In this document: in pieces, positions 28,857-37,304 of the stretch
Numbering within the stretch: position 1 is the stretch's first letter
How the letters are laid out: each line of letters starts with the position of its first letter
Origin: Achromobacter aloeverae
Lineage (GTDB): Bacteria; Pseudomonadota; Gammaproteobacteria; Burkholderiales; Burkholderiaceae_B
Direction of reading: 5' to 3'
Assembly (NCBI RefSeq): GCF_004121055.1
Contig: NZ_PYAL01000005.1
Location: 1 to 64,000, forward strand
Length of the DNA: 64,000 nucleotides
Notes under the pieces: generated by a model
The model's database searches: none
Seen by the model: only the letters and a program-made list of their open reading frames with translations
Told to the model about the DNA's origin: nothing
Translations under genes and position numbers: made by a program

Positions 28857-28865
28857 TTATCCACA
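28857..28865 (+). promoter_or_regulatory. Perfect DnaA box
   Basis: TTATCCACA matches the strict R1-type DnaA box consensus exactly. It lies 45 bp upstream of the dnaA start, consistent with origin function or DnaA autorepression. Confidence 0.8.
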
Positions 28866-28973
28866 GGCCTGCGTGGCCCGGTGCCCGCGCGGGGGGCCTA
28901 ACTGTTTGACAAGATAGAGAAAACTTGCTGAAATGGTGGGCTTTACCGAATTTTGCACGAAATTTGGATCCGG

Positions 28974-29020
28974 GCTTCAGGCTTTGAGGCTTTAGCTTTA
29001 GGCTTTAGCTTTAGGCTTTA
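28974..29020. repeat. Degenerate CTTTAG tandem repeat beside the DnaA box
   Basis: GGCTTTAGCTTTA occurs at 28988-29000 and 29001-29013 and continues as GGCTTTA at 29014-29020. Weaker GGCTTCA and GGCTTTG copies precede it. The result is a run of CTTTAG/CTTTAGG units in an otherwise GC-rich region. It could be an unwinding or iteron-like element, or simply slippage. Confidence 0.75.
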
Positions 29021-29289
29021 AACCCCCCGGGCGCCGGGCCTGAGCGCGTGAGCACTCGACCCGAGACCCAACCTGGAATCTGAAATTCGCTGAAATCCGG
29101 CCCGGAGCGGCCCAGTACCCAGAAGCACGCCCTCCGGACCCAGAAACTGGCTTAGCCTTCGCCTGCATCCGTCAAGGAAGCAGACGGACCAGCAGGCCGT
29201 GTCGACTGGCAGCGTCGCGGCGGCAGCACAGAACGTGCGGGCTGTACAGGACGCGCCCCCCGTAAATTTGTTCTTTTTGTGGACCTTCC

Positions 29290-29424
29290 ATGAAACGCAC
29301 CTTCCAACCTTCCGTTACCCGCCGCAAGCGCACCCATGGTTTCCGTGTGCGCATGAAAACCCGCGGCGGCCGCGCCGTCCTGAACGCTCGCCGCGCCAAG
29401 GGCCGCAAGCGCCTGGCCGTCTGA
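29290..29424 (+). CDS. rpmH: Ribosomal protein L34
   Basis: A 44-residue, very basic protein with the full L34 signature: [20 protein letters not shown] at the start, [21 protein letters not shown] at the end. It belongs to the 50S subunit. It is divergent from dnaA across the candidate origin and heads the rpmH-rnpA-yidD-yidC cluster. No clear Shine-Dalgarno precedes the ATG. Confidence 0.97.
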   Translation: MKRTFQPSVTRRKRTHGFRVRMKTRGGRAVLNARRAKGRKRLAV

Positions 29425-29477
29425 TCGCCCCGTCGCGATCCGTGACGCCGGCCTGCGTGCCGGCGCCAGCGCCTGAC

Positions 29478-29909
29478 ATGCCGCGCACCACGCTTCCCCC
29501 GGGGGCGCGGATGCACCGCCCCTCCGAGTTCGCCGCCGCCCTGAAAGGCCGCCGGCTGGCACGAGGGGCGTTTTTCATGGTGACTTCCGCCGCCAGCATA
29601 CAAGCGCCCGGGCAGGCTTGCGCCCGCCTGGGCCTGGTCATTGCCAAGCGCCACGCCGCGCTGGCCGTGACGCGCAACGCGCTCAAGCGGGTCATACGCG
29701 AAGCCTTTCGCCACCGTCGGCACGACCTGCGGCCGGCGGACTATGTCGTCCGTCTTCACGCCCGCGTTCCCCGCATGTCGCTGACCGCCCTGAAGCATCT
29801 GGCGCGCGCCGAAGTGGACACCCACTTCGAACGCATCGTCCGGATGCCGCCGTCGCGCGGCGAATCCGCGAGGGACAAGCCGGCCGCGCCGGCTGTCGCC
29901 ACGCCATGA
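29478..29909 (+). CDS. rnpA: Ribonuclease P protein component
   Basis: A 143-residue basic protein. The conserved RNase P signature is present ([28 protein letters not shown], about residues 52-79), preceded by the usual [16 protein letters not shown]. With the RNA subunit it removes 5' leaders from pre-tRNAs. The ATG at 29478 is preferred because it fits the family length; in-frame GTG codons upstream are possible. The stop overlaps the yidD start (ATGA). It ends in a short Ala/Pro tail. Confidence 0.95.
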   Translation: MPRTTLPPGARMHRPSEFAAALKGRRLARGAFFMVTSAASIQAPGQACARLGLVIAKRHAALAVTRNALKRVIREAFRHRRHDLRPADYVVRLHARVPRMSLTALKHLARAEVDTHFERIVRMPPSRGESARDKPAAPAVATP

Positions 29910-30190
29910 TGCGCGCCCTGGTCACCGCGCTGCTGATCGCGCCGATCCGGTTCTACCGGTACTTTCTCAGTCCCTGGATCGGGCGGCAATGCCGCTTTGC
30001 CCCGACCTGCTCGGCCTACGCCATCGAGGCCATCGAAACCCACGGTCCGCTGCGCGGCCTGTGGCTGGCGGTCCGGCGTATCGGCCGCTGCCATCCCTGG
30101 GGCCCGGGCGGATTGGACCCCGTCCCGCCCGCTTCAGGAACTTCCGGCCCTTGTGGCGGCTCCCATTGCCACCGCGCCGGTCATGATTAA
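29906..30190 (+). CDS. yidD: YidD membrane protein insertion efficiency factor
   Basis: A 94-residue protein with the YidD signature: [30 protein letters not shown], then [15 protein letters not shown]. The conserved cysteines are present. It has an amphipathic N-terminal helix and is thought to assist YidC-dependent membrane insertion. It overlaps rnpA by 4 nt (ATGA). The last 20 or so residues ([17 protein letters not shown]) are rich in Cys and His and unlike most family members. Confidence 0.95.
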   Translation: MMRALVTALLIAPIRFYRYFLSPWIGRQCRFAPTCSAYAIEAIETHGPLRGLWLAVRRIGRCHPWGPGGLDPVPPASGTSGPCGGSHCHRAGHD

Positions 30191-30238
30191 CGCTAAACTG
30201 GCGGGCTTTGCTGTTCTCGCTTTCACCTTGTAGGCGCC

Positions 30239-31933
30239 ATGGATATCCGACGCACCGTCCTCTGGATGATATTTTCGTTCTCGCTGTTGCTCCTCTGGAA
30301 CAACTGGCAAGTCCATAACGGCAAGCCGTCGTTGTTCGGTGGCACGCCGCCCGCGGCCACGGCACAGGCCCCCAATCCGCAAGCCGCTCCCGCGGCCTCC
30401 ACCGCCATTCCGTCGGCGCCCGCTGCATCCAGCGCGCCGGCAGCCCCGGCCGGCGGCGGCGTGCCCACTGCCGCGGCGGCCCAGGCGGCCCAGTCGCAGC
30501 GCGTGGTCATCACCACCGACGTCCTGCGCCTGACCTTCGACACCACGGGTGCCCAGGTGGTGCGCGCCGAGCTGCTGAAGTTCCCGGACGCCAACCATGA
30601 CGACCAGCCGACCGTGCTGCTGGACGACTCGCGCGACCTTAACTACGTGGTGCAGTCCGGCGTGGTCGGTTCGACCAGCGGCCAGCCCTTCCCCACCCAC
30701 CAGACGCCTTTCCGCATGGTCTCGACGGACCGTTCGCTGACCGGCGATACGCTGGCCGTGGTGTTCGAGGCGGATTCGGGCGGTCTGAAGGTCACCAAGA
30801 CCTACACGCTGCATCGCGGCCGCTACGACATCGACGTGCGCCACGATCTGACCAACACCAGCGGCGACCCGCTGCGCCCGGCCCTGTACCTGCAACTGCA
30901 GCGCGACGGCAACAACCCGCCCGACACGTCCAGCTTCTACCACACGTTCACGGGCATGGCGGTCTACTCGGAGCAGGACAAATTCCAGAAGGCCACCTTC
31001 TCCGACATCGAGAAGAAGAAGGCCAGCTATATCAAGCAGGCCGACAACGGCTGGATCGGCGTGGTGCAGCATTACTTCGCCACCGCCTGGATTCCCCCGC
31101 AAGGCAAGAACCGCACCAACGAACTGTTGGAAGTGGCCCCCAACCTGTACGCCGCGCGCACCGTGGAATCGGTGGGCGAAGTGTCGGCGGGCGCCTCGGC
31201 CTCGATCGATTCGCACCTGTGGATCGGCCCCCAGGACCAGAAGGCCATGGCTGCCGTCGCTCCCGGACTGGAACTGGTGGTCGACTATGGCGTGCTGACC
31301 ATCATCGCCAAGCCCCTGTTCGCGTTGATGACCTGGCTGCATTCCATCCTGGGCAACTGGGGCTGGACCATCGTGGCGCTGACCGTGCTGGTCAAGGCCG
31401 TGTTCTATCCCCTGGCCGCCACCAGCTACCGCTCGATGGCACGCATGAAGCAGGTCGCCCCGCGCCTGCAGGCCCTGAAGGAAAAGTACGGCGACGACAA
31501 GCAGAAGCTGAACGCCGCCATGATGGAGCTGTACCGCACCGAGAAGATCAACCCGCTGGGCGGCTGCCTGCCCATGGTCGTGCAGATCCCCGTGTTCATC
31601 TCGCTCTACTGGGTGCTGCTGGCCAGCGTGGAAATGCGCGGCGCGCCGTGGCTGGGCTGGGTGCACGACCTGTCGGTGCATGACCCGTACTTCATCCTGC
31701 CCGCCATCATGATGGCGACCATGTTCCTGCAGATCAAGCTGAACCCCACCCCGCCGGATCCCGTGCAGGCGAAGGTCATGATGATCATGCCCTTGGTCTT
31801 CGGCGGCATGATGTTCATGTTCCCGGCCGGCCTGGTGCTGTACTGGTGCGTCAACAACACGCTGTCCATCCTGCAGCAGTGGAGCATCACGCGCCGCCTG
31901 AAGCACGCCACCGAGGCGGCGGCGAACAAATAA
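30239..31933 (+). CDS. yidC: Membrane protein insertase YidC
   Basis: A 564-residue insertase of the Gram-negative type. An N-terminal signal-anchor helix (about residues 7-22) is followed by a Pro/Ala-rich linker. The large periplasmic P1 domain spans about 85-345. The five-helix core follows (GNWGWTIVALTVLVKAVFYPL, NPLGGCLPMVVQIPVFISLYWVL, MFMFPAGLVLYWCVNN). It works with SecYEG or alone to insert membrane proteins. It lies 48 bp after yidD. A strong terminator follows, and mnmE is not next but 18 kb away. Confidence 0.97.
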   Translation: MDIRRTVLWMIFSFSLLLLWNNWQVHNGKPSLFGGTPPAATAQAPNPQAAPAASTAIPSAPAASSAPAAPAGGGVPTAAAAQAAQSQRVVITTDVLRLTFDTTGAQVVRAELLKFPDANHDDQPTVLLDDSRDLNYVVQSGVVGSTSGQPFPTHQTPFRMVSTDRSLTGDTLAVVFEADSGGLKVTKTYTLHRGRYDIDVRHDLTNTSGDPLRPALYLQLQRDGNNPPDTSSFYHTFTGMAVYSEQDKFQKATFSDIEKKKASYIKQADNGWIGVVQHYFATAWIPPQGKNRTNELLEVAPNLYAARTVESVGEVSAGASASIDSHLWIGPQDQKAMAAVAPGLELVVDYGVLTIIAKPLFALMTWLHSILGNWGWTIVALTVLVKAVFYPLAATSYRSMARMKQVAPRLQALKEKYGDDKQKLNAAMMELYRTEKINPLGGCLPMVVQIPVFISLYWVLLASVEMRGAPWLGWVHDLSVHDPYFILPAIMMATMFLQIKLNPTPPDPVQAKVMMIMPLVFGGMMFMFPAGLVLYWCVNNTLSILQQWSITRRLKHATEAAANK

Positions 31934-31993
31934 GCAGCGAGGCCGGAACAGGGAGCGCACGTCTCCTGCCTGCCGGCTAGCAACCGCAACAAG

Positions 31994-32040
31994 CCGCGGG
32001 GCCGTTTCCTTGGAAGAGGAAACGGCCCCGCGGTTTTTTA
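31994..32040 (+). terminator. Strong intrinsic terminator after yidC
   Basis: A perfect 17-bp stem (31994-32010 with 32017-32033) with a 6-nt loop is followed by TTTTTT. It ends the rpmH-rnpA-yidD-yidC transcript about 60 nt past the yidC stop. Confidence 0.95.
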
Positions 32041-32104
32041 ACGCCCGGATGTTTCACGCCCCGATACACGCGGCGCCTGTCCGCGTACGGGCTGCGCGGC
32101 GCGC

Positions 32105-33130
32105 CTAGGTTTGCGCGATACCGATTTCGCGCGTCAACCAACGATACGTCGGCCAGGAACGGGCGATGAACTTGTGCAGGTCCTCGCCCACCAGCGGCGT
32201 CTCGTCTTCCGCCAGCGTCGCCATCACGTTCCTGACCCGCTCGGATTCGACGACCGACCGCTGCACCAGCCGCGCGATCCTGTCGACGATTTCACGCGGC
32301 GTTCCCTTGGGGGCGAACAACATATTGGTCTCGGCAAGATCCTGGTAGGCGGGTCCGATAAAGCCCGCCTCGGCCCAGGTAGGCGTGTCGGGCAAGGCCT
32401 TCGAGTGCGGCCCCGTGGTGACGACCAGCGGCTTCACATTGCCGACCTTGATGCCGCCGCCGATGCCCGCCAGCGAGCCCGCGCCGATGCTGACCTGGCC
32501 ACCGTACAAATCGCCCAGCATCGCGCCGGTGCCCTTGTAGGTCGCCACGTTGAATTCCGCGCCCGTGTCCTTGCTCAACTGGTGCAACATCAACTGCCAG
32601 CCGGAGCCGATGGCGTAGTTGCCGCAATTGACCGGCTTGGTCCTGGCCAGCGCGATCAATTCCTTCAAGGAATTCGCGGGAAAGGCCTTGTGCGCCACGC
32701 CCACCACGGGACCGACGCCGACGGAGGCAACGGGCACCAGGTCGGTATCGAAATTGACGGCCGGGTTCTTCACCAGCACCGAAGCCTGGGCTGCGGAACT
32801 TTGCAGGGTGATCAGCAGGGTGTGCCCGTCGGCGGGGGAATGCGCCACGACCTCCCCCCCGATGGTACTGATGGCGCCTGGCCGGTTCTCCACCACGACC
32901 GTCGCGCCCAGTTCCTTGGTCATGTATTCGGCCAATGCCCGCGCCGTCGCGTCGTTGGAGGAACCCGGCGCCTGCGTGGCGATCAGGCGGATGGGCTTGG
33001 CGGGCCACGCGGCGCCCTGGCCGAACGCCCGGGGCGCGCCCAGCACGGCGGCGCCAAGCCCGAAGGTCTTCAATACGTCGCGCCGCGATATGCGCTGCGA
33101 CGCGGCGTCGTTGCGGGTCGTGTTTTTCAT
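32105..33130 (-). CDS. Bug/TctC-family solute receptor with Tat signal
   Basis: A 341-residue Bug receptor. Its N-terminus carries a twin-arginine signal (SRRDVLKTFGLGAAVLG, about residues 15-31) instead of the Sec signal of the other Bug protein in this window. The mature part has WPAKPIRLIATQAPGSSNDATAR and VVENRPGAIST, typical of the family. GAGGAGGAGA gives a strong ribosome-binding site. It is divergent from the acyl-CoA operon starting at 33280, so it probably binds the carboxylic acid that is then activated by the CoA transferase. Confidence 0.88.
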   Translation of the reverse strand: MKNTTRNDAASQRISRRDVLKTFGLGAAVLGAPRAFGQGAAWPAKPIRLIATQAPGSSNDATARALAEYMTKELGATVVVENRPGAISTIGGEVVAHSPADGHTLLITLQSSAAQASVLVKNPAVNFDTDLVPVASVGVGPVVGVAHKAFPANSLKELIALARTKPVNCGNYAIGSGWQLMLHQLSKDTGAEFNVATYKGTGAMLGDLYGGQVSIGAGSLAGIGGGIKVGNVKPLVVTTGPHSKALPDTPTWAEAGFIGPAYQDLAETNMLFAPKGTPREIVDRIARLVQRSVVESERVRNVMATLAEDETPLVGEDLHKFIARSWPTYRWLTREIGIAQT

Positions 33131-33165
33131 AGTCTCCTCCTCGGACCCTGGCGGGCCCAGTCCTT

Positions 33166-33179
33166 ATTCGAATTCGAAT
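33166..33179. promoter_or_regulatory. 14-bp perfect palindrome in the divergent region
   Basis: ATTCGAATTCGAAT is fully palindromic and lies 36 bp upstream of the Tat-Bug receptor start. It is a candidate operator for the GntR protein encoded at 35697-36452 or for another regulator of this divergent promoter. Confidence 0.5.
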
Positions 33180-33235
33180 CGCTTTTTTGAATGGGTCGGC
33201 GAGCCGGACTCGCTGTCCCGGGTATTCTTATTTAT

Positions 33236-33251
33236 ACTTGTACGAACAAGT
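33236..33251. promoter_or_regulatory. Candidate GntR/HutC operator
   Basis: ACTTGT-ACGA-ACAAGT is a 16-bp inverted repeat 29 bp before the CoA-transferase start. Its TTGTAC/ACAAG half-sites resemble HutC-type operators. The downstream operon encodes a HutC-type regulator. Confidence 0.5.
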
Positions 33252-33279
33252 GTACATGCAATACAAGGAGACAGCCAGA

Positions 33280-34494
33280 ATGACAGCCGAACCATCGTCC
33301 GCCATGGAGCAGGTCCTGCAAGGCATACGGGTGCTGGACCTGACACAGAACGTGGCGGGCCCCTTCTGCACCCAGATCCTGGGCGATATGGGCGCCGAGG
33401 TCATCAAGATCGAGCGGACCGGTTCCGGCGACGACACCCGGGCCTGGCAGCCGCCCAGCTGGGGCGCGCGCTCGTCGACCTTTCTCGCGCTGAACCGCAA
33501 CAAGAAAAGCCTTGCCGTCGATCTCGACACGCCGCAGGGCGTCGACATCGTCAAGGCCCTGGCACGCGACGCGGACGTGCTGGTGCACTCGCTGAAGCCC
33601 GGCAGCGCCGAATCGCGCGGGCTGGGCGACGAGGCGCTGCGGGCCCTCAACCCAGCCCTGGTGTATTGCGCCATCAGCGCCTTTGGCCAACAGGGGCCCC
33701 TGCGCGCGCAGCCCGGCTACGACCCGCTGATGCAGGCCTACACGGGCATCATGAGCGTGACCGGCTCCGAGGGCGATCCGCCGGCGCGCGTCAGCGTGTC
33801 CCTGATCGACATGGGCACGGGCATGTGGGCCGCCATGGGTATCCTGGCCGCCCTGCTGCGGGTGAAGCTCACCGGCAAGGGCACGACGGTGTCCGCCAGC
33901 CTCCTGGAGACGGGCGTCGGCTGGATGAGCATTCTTATCGCCAATTACCGCGCCAGCGGAGTCCTGCCCCGCAGGATGGGCACGGCCATGGCAATGACGG
34001 CGCCCTATGAATTGTTCCAGGCCGCCGACGGCGCCGTCTTCATAGCGGCCGGCAACGACCGGCTGTTCCAGAAGGTCTGCGTGGCGCTGGACCTGGAAGC
34101 GCTGCCGCGCGACGAGCGATACGCCAGCAATGCCGTCCGGGTCCGCAACCGGCAGGCGCTGCACGAGACCATCGAGCAACGCACGCTGGCGCTGGGCGCC
34201 GCGGACATCGCGCGACGGCTCCAGCGGCAGGGCGCCCCGTGCAGCGTGTTGAACAACGTCCAGCAAATGCTGGAAAGCGAGCAGGTGGCGGCGGTCGGCA
34301 TCATGCAGGAACTCGACATCCAGGACGGCGACGGGCACCAGGTCGTGGGCCTGCCTTTCACCCTGGACGGGCAGCGCCGCACGCGCCACGACGCGCCGCC
34401 CGAGCTCGGCCAGCACACGCGCGCGCTGTTGGACGCGGCCGGCTACCCGGCCGCGTCCGTTGACGACCTGATCGCGCGGGGCGTCATCCGCTAA
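33280..34494 (+). CDS. CaiB/BaiF-type (class III) CoA transferase
   Basis: A 404-residue CoA transferase. It opens with GIRVLDLTQNVAGPFCTQILGDMGAEVIKIE, the class III signature, and LNRNKKSLAVDL follows. The probable catalytic aspartate is in VSLIDMGTGMWAA (about residue 175). The ATG at 33280 is chosen because AAGGAGA lies 8 nt upstream; an ATG at 33256 is less well placed. It should move CoA from a donor acyl-CoA to the imported acid, starting the beta-oxidation-like pathway encoded downstream. Confidence 0.9.
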   Translation: MTAEPSSAMEQVLQGIRVLDLTQNVAGPFCTQILGDMGAEVIKIERTGSGDDTRAWQPPSWGARSSTFLALNRNKKSLAVDLDTPQGVDIVKALARDADVLVHSLKPGSAESRGLGDEALRALNPALVYCAISAFGQQGPLRAQPGYDPLMQAYTGIMSVTGSEGDPPARVSVSLIDMGTGMWAAMGILAALLRVKLTGKGTTVSASLLETGVGWMSILIANYRASGVLPRRMGTAMAMTAPYELFQAADGAVFIAAGNDRLFQKVCVALDLEALPRDERYASNAVRVRNRQALHETIEQRTLALGAADIARRLQRQGAPCSVLNNVQQMLESEQVAAVGIMQELDIQDGDGHQVVGLPFTLDGQRRTRHDAPPELGQHTRALLDAAGYPAASVDDLIARGVIR

Positions 34495-34513
34495 CCCTCT
34501 ACTGGAACCTCAC

Positions 34514-35674
34514 ATGAACCACGTCGATACGGCCCATCTCGAAGAAATCCGCCGCGCGGTCGGCGCCCTGTGCGCGGACTATCCCGGCGAATACTGGCAG
34601 CAATGCGAGCGCGACGAGCGCTATCCGGAAGAATTCGTCGACGCCATGACCCGCGCGGGCTGGCTGGCCGCCTTGATCCCCGAGGAATACGGCGGGTCGG
34701 GCCTGTCCCTGCGCGAGGCCTGCGTCATCCTGGAAGAGGTCAACCGGTCCGGAGCGAACGGCGCGTCGTGCCATGCCCAGATGTACACCATGGCTGCCCT
34801 GCTGAACCACGGCAGCGAGGCGCAGAAGCGCAAGTACCTGCCCCGCATCGCGGACGGCAGCCTGCGCCTGCAGGCTTTCGGCGTGACCGAACCCGACGCG
34901 GGGTCGAACACGCTGCGCATCAAGACCCAGGCCAGGCGGATCGACGGCGGCTATGTCATCAACGGCCAGAAGGTCTGGACGTCGCGGTTCCGGCAATCGC
35001 ATATGTACCTGCTGATCGCGCGCACCACGCCCTACGAGGAAGTCAGGAAGAAGACCGACGGGCTGACGCTGTTCCTGGTCGATATCGAAAAAGCGGGCAA
35101 GGCGCTGACCTCGACGCCTATCCGGACGATGCTGAACCACCATACCAACCAGGTCTTCATCGACGACCTGCACGTCAGCGACGACGACAGAATAGGCGAA
35201 GAGGGCAAAGGCTTCACCTATCTGCTGGACTCCTTGAACGCCGAGCGCCTGCTGGTCGCCAGCGAATCGCTGGGCGACGGGAAATGGTTCGTCGAACATG
35301 CGTCGCGCTATGCTAGCGACCGCGTGGTATTCGACCGGCCCATCGGCGCGAACCAGGGCGTCCAGTTCCCCATCGCGCGGGCGCACATGAATTTGCAGGC
35401 CGCGGAGCTGATGCGCGACAGGGCGGCGGCGCTGTTCGACGCCGGCGAACCCTGCGGCCCCGAGGCCAACATGGCCAAGTACCTTTCCACGGAGGCCTCG
35501 TGGGAAGCCGCCGAGGCCGCCATGCTGGCCTACGGCGGCAACGGCGTGGCCTGCGAATTCAACCTGGAGCGGAAATGGAAGGAAGCGCGTCTTTTCAGGA
35601 TCGCGCCCATCTCCAACAATCTGGTGCTGGGATATGTGGGCCATCATTTACTGGGAATGCCGCGTTCGTATTGA
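34514..35674 (+). CDS. Acyl-CoA dehydrogenase family protein
   Basis: A 386-residue flavoprotein. The N-terminal helical domain has AALIPEEYGGSGLSL, the middle beta domain has FGVTEPDAGSNT and NGQKVWTS, and the C-terminal helical domain has RPIGANQGVQFPIA. The likely catalytic glutamate is in AYGGNGVACEFNLERKWKEAR. It would introduce the alpha-beta double bond into the acyl-CoA made by the preceding enzyme. It starts 19 bp after the CoA transferase gene. Confidence 0.9.
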   Translation: MNHVDTAHLEEIRRAVGALCADYPGEYWQQCERDERYPEEFVDAMTRAGWLAALIPEEYGGSGLSLREACVILEEVNRSGANGASCHAQMYTMAALLNHGSEAQKRKYLPRIADGSLRLQAFGVTEPDAGSNTLRIKTQARRIDGGYVINGQKVWTSRFRQSHMYLLIARTTPYEEVRKKTDGLTLFLVDIEKAGKALTSTPIRTMLNHHTNQVFIDDLHVSDDDRIGEEGKGFTYLLDSLNAERLLVASESLGDGKWFVEHASRYASDRVVFDRPIGANQGVQFPIARAHMNLQAAELMRDRAAALFDAGEPCGPEANMAKYLSTEASWEAAEAAMLAYGGNGVACEFNLERKWKEARLFRIAPISNNLVLGYVGHHLLGMPRSY

Positions 35675-35696
35675 CCCATAGACTAGGCAGACAAGC

Positions 35697-36452
35697 ATGA
35701 CCAGACCCGCCGCGGCATCGGCCGCGATACCAGGAAACACCAAGCACGCCATGGTCGCGCGTGCGTTGATGCAGGATATCGCCTCAGGCAAGTATCCGGT
35801 CGGCGCACAGCTGCCGTCGGAGCCCGACCTGGTGGCCGCGCTGGGCGTCAGCCGCCAGACCATACGCACCGCCTTGCGGTATTTGCGCGATGTCGGCCTG
35901 ATATCCGGCTCGCAGGGCGTAGGCAGCTTCGTGCGTGCCAGCGCGCCGTCCAGGCGCTACGGCTACGCGTTCGATTCCGTGACGGACCTGGTCCAGTACG
36001 CCGCCGACACCGTCATGCGCGTGCTCTCCCGCCGGGAGATCACGCTGACGGCCGAACAGGCCGAGTGGCTGGGACGCAAGCAGGGCGAAGCCTGGTGGCA
36101 GGTCCACACCTTGCGCGTCACGGCCGGGCTCGGCGAACCGGTGGCGAGCTCCGTCATCCTGATTCCGTATGTATTCGGCCAGGTCCTGGACGAGGCCGAG
36201 CATTCGAGCGAGGCGATCTTCTCCCTGATCGAGCGGCGCATGGGCGAGTCCATCACCGAGATCCGGCAGAGCATCTCGATCGCGCGGGCCGACGACGCGC
36301 ACGCGGAGGTCCTGGGCGTGCCGCCCGGCGACGCCGTGATGTGCATGGAAAGACGCTATTTCGGGCGCACCGGCGACCTGCTGGAAGTGACCCGGACCCT
36401 GCACCCCGCCGAGAAATTCCAATACGACATGCGCGTGCGCGTCAATCCATGA
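35697..36452 (+). CDS. GntR-family (HutC/UTRA subfamily) regulator
   Basis: A 251-residue regulator embedded in the operon it probably controls. The winged HTH lies at about residues 18-85 (LMQDIASGKYPVGAQLPSEPDLVAALGVSRQTIRTAL). The UTRA ligand-binding domain runs from about 105 to 245. It lies 22 bp after the dehydrogenase gene and 43 bp before the enoyl-CoA hydratase gene. UTRA domains bind small carboxylates, sugars or amino acids; the effector here is presumably the substrate acid or its CoA thioester. Confidence 0.88.
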   Translation: MTRPAAASAAIPGNTKHAMVARALMQDIASGKYPVGAQLPSEPDLVAALGVSRQTIRTALRYLRDVGLISGSQGVGSFVRASAPSRRYGYAFDSVTDLVQYAADTVMRVLSRREITLTAEQAEWLGRKQGEAWWQVHTLRVTAGLGEPVASSVILIPYVFGQVLDEAEHSSEAIFSLIERRMGESITEIRQSISIARADDAHAEVLGVPPGDAVMCMERRYFGRTGDLLEVTRTLHPAEKFQYDMRVRVNP

Positions 36453-36495
36453 CCGTGCGCACGGGCCCCGCGACAACGAGAGGAGACAGCACGCC

Positions 36496-37287
36496 ATGAG
36501 CGCCTACGAAACCATTCTTTTCGAAGCAGACCCGCAATGCGCGGAATTGCGGATCGTCACGTTGAATCGTCCGGCGCTCATGAACGCGATGAACACGCGC
36601 ATGTTCCAGGAGTTGCGCGAGGTCTTCCGGCTGTTGCGGGACGATCCCACGGTCAGGGCCGTGGTGATCGCCGGCGGCGAAAAGGCCTTTTCGGCCGGCG
36701 GCGACCTGAAGGAGCGCAATGCCATGAGCTACGACACGTGGCGCCAGCAGCATGAGCTGATCGAGGAGACCTTTCTCGGCGTCCGGGACTTTCCCTGGCC
36801 GGTGATCGCCGCGGTCGAGGGGCACGCGCACGGCGGCGGCTTCGAGCTTGCCATGATGACCGACTTCATCATCGCGTCGGAGACCGCGCGCTTCTCGCTG
36901 CCCGAAACCCGCCTGGGCATCATGCCGGGCGGCGGCGGCGTGCAGAACATCGTGCGCGCCCTGGGCGTTCCCAGGGGCAAGCGGTACTTGCTCACGGGCG
37001 ATCGAATCAATGCCGAGGAGGCGCTGCAATGGGGCCTGGTGACCGAGGTGACCGCCGCCGGGCAGGCGCGCGAGACGGCGCTGGCGCTGGCGCGCCGCAT
37101 CGCGCGCGGCGCGCCCATGTCGGTGCGATACATCAAGGTGGCGGCCAGTCGCGGCGCGGAGGTCGATTTCCACACGGGCTATGCGCTGGACATCGCGGCC
37201 TACAACGTGCTCGCCTCTTCCGCGGACAGGGTGGAAGGCGTGGCCGCCTTCAACGAACAGCGCCCGCCGCGCTGGTCGAACCGCTGA
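36496..37287 (+). CDS. Enoyl-CoA hydratase/isomerase family protein
   Basis: A 263-residue crotonase-fold enzyme. Oxyanion-hole segments are GGEKAFSAGGDLKER and EGHAHGGGFELAMMTD, and LPETRLGIMPGGGG supplies the usual catalytic glutamate region. It would hydrate the enoyl-CoA made by the acyl-CoA dehydrogenase. The GAGGAGA ribosome-binding site is clear. The next gene starts 17 bp downstream. Confidence 0.9.
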   Translation: MSAYETILFEADPQCAELRIVTLNRPALMNAMNTRMFQELREVFRLLRDDPTVRAVVIAGGEKAFSAGGDLKERNAMSYDTWRQQHELIEETFLGVRDFPWPVIAAVEGHAHGGGFELAMMTDFIIASETARFSLPETRLGIMPGGGGVQNIVRALGVPRGKRYLLTGDRINAEEALQWGLVTEVTAAGQARETALALARRIARGAPMSVRYIKVAASRGAEVDFHTGYALDIAAYNVLASSADRVEGVAAFNEQRPPRWSNR

Positions 37288-37304
37288 GCCGGCCGGAGAC
37301 CGCC

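Larger units (their letters stand above)
28813..29289. other. Candidate oriC region between dnaA and rpmH
   Basis: This 477-bp gene-free divergent region holds one perfect DnaA box, TTATCCACA, at 28857-28865. A relaxed match TTTTGCACG lies near 28951-28959, within an AT-richer stretch (about 28900-28980). A degenerate CTTTAG repeat lies at about 28974-29020. Position between dnaA and rpmH and the box support an origin or at least DnaA autoregulation. Only one strict box is present, so a full oriC here is not proven. The dnaA and rpmH promoters must also be here. Confidence 0.5.

Noticed and set aside
30134-31960. 608-codon minus-strand frame opposite yidC
   Set aside because: yidC is complete and unambiguous on the plus strand; the antisense product is His/Gln/Arg-rich with no domain.
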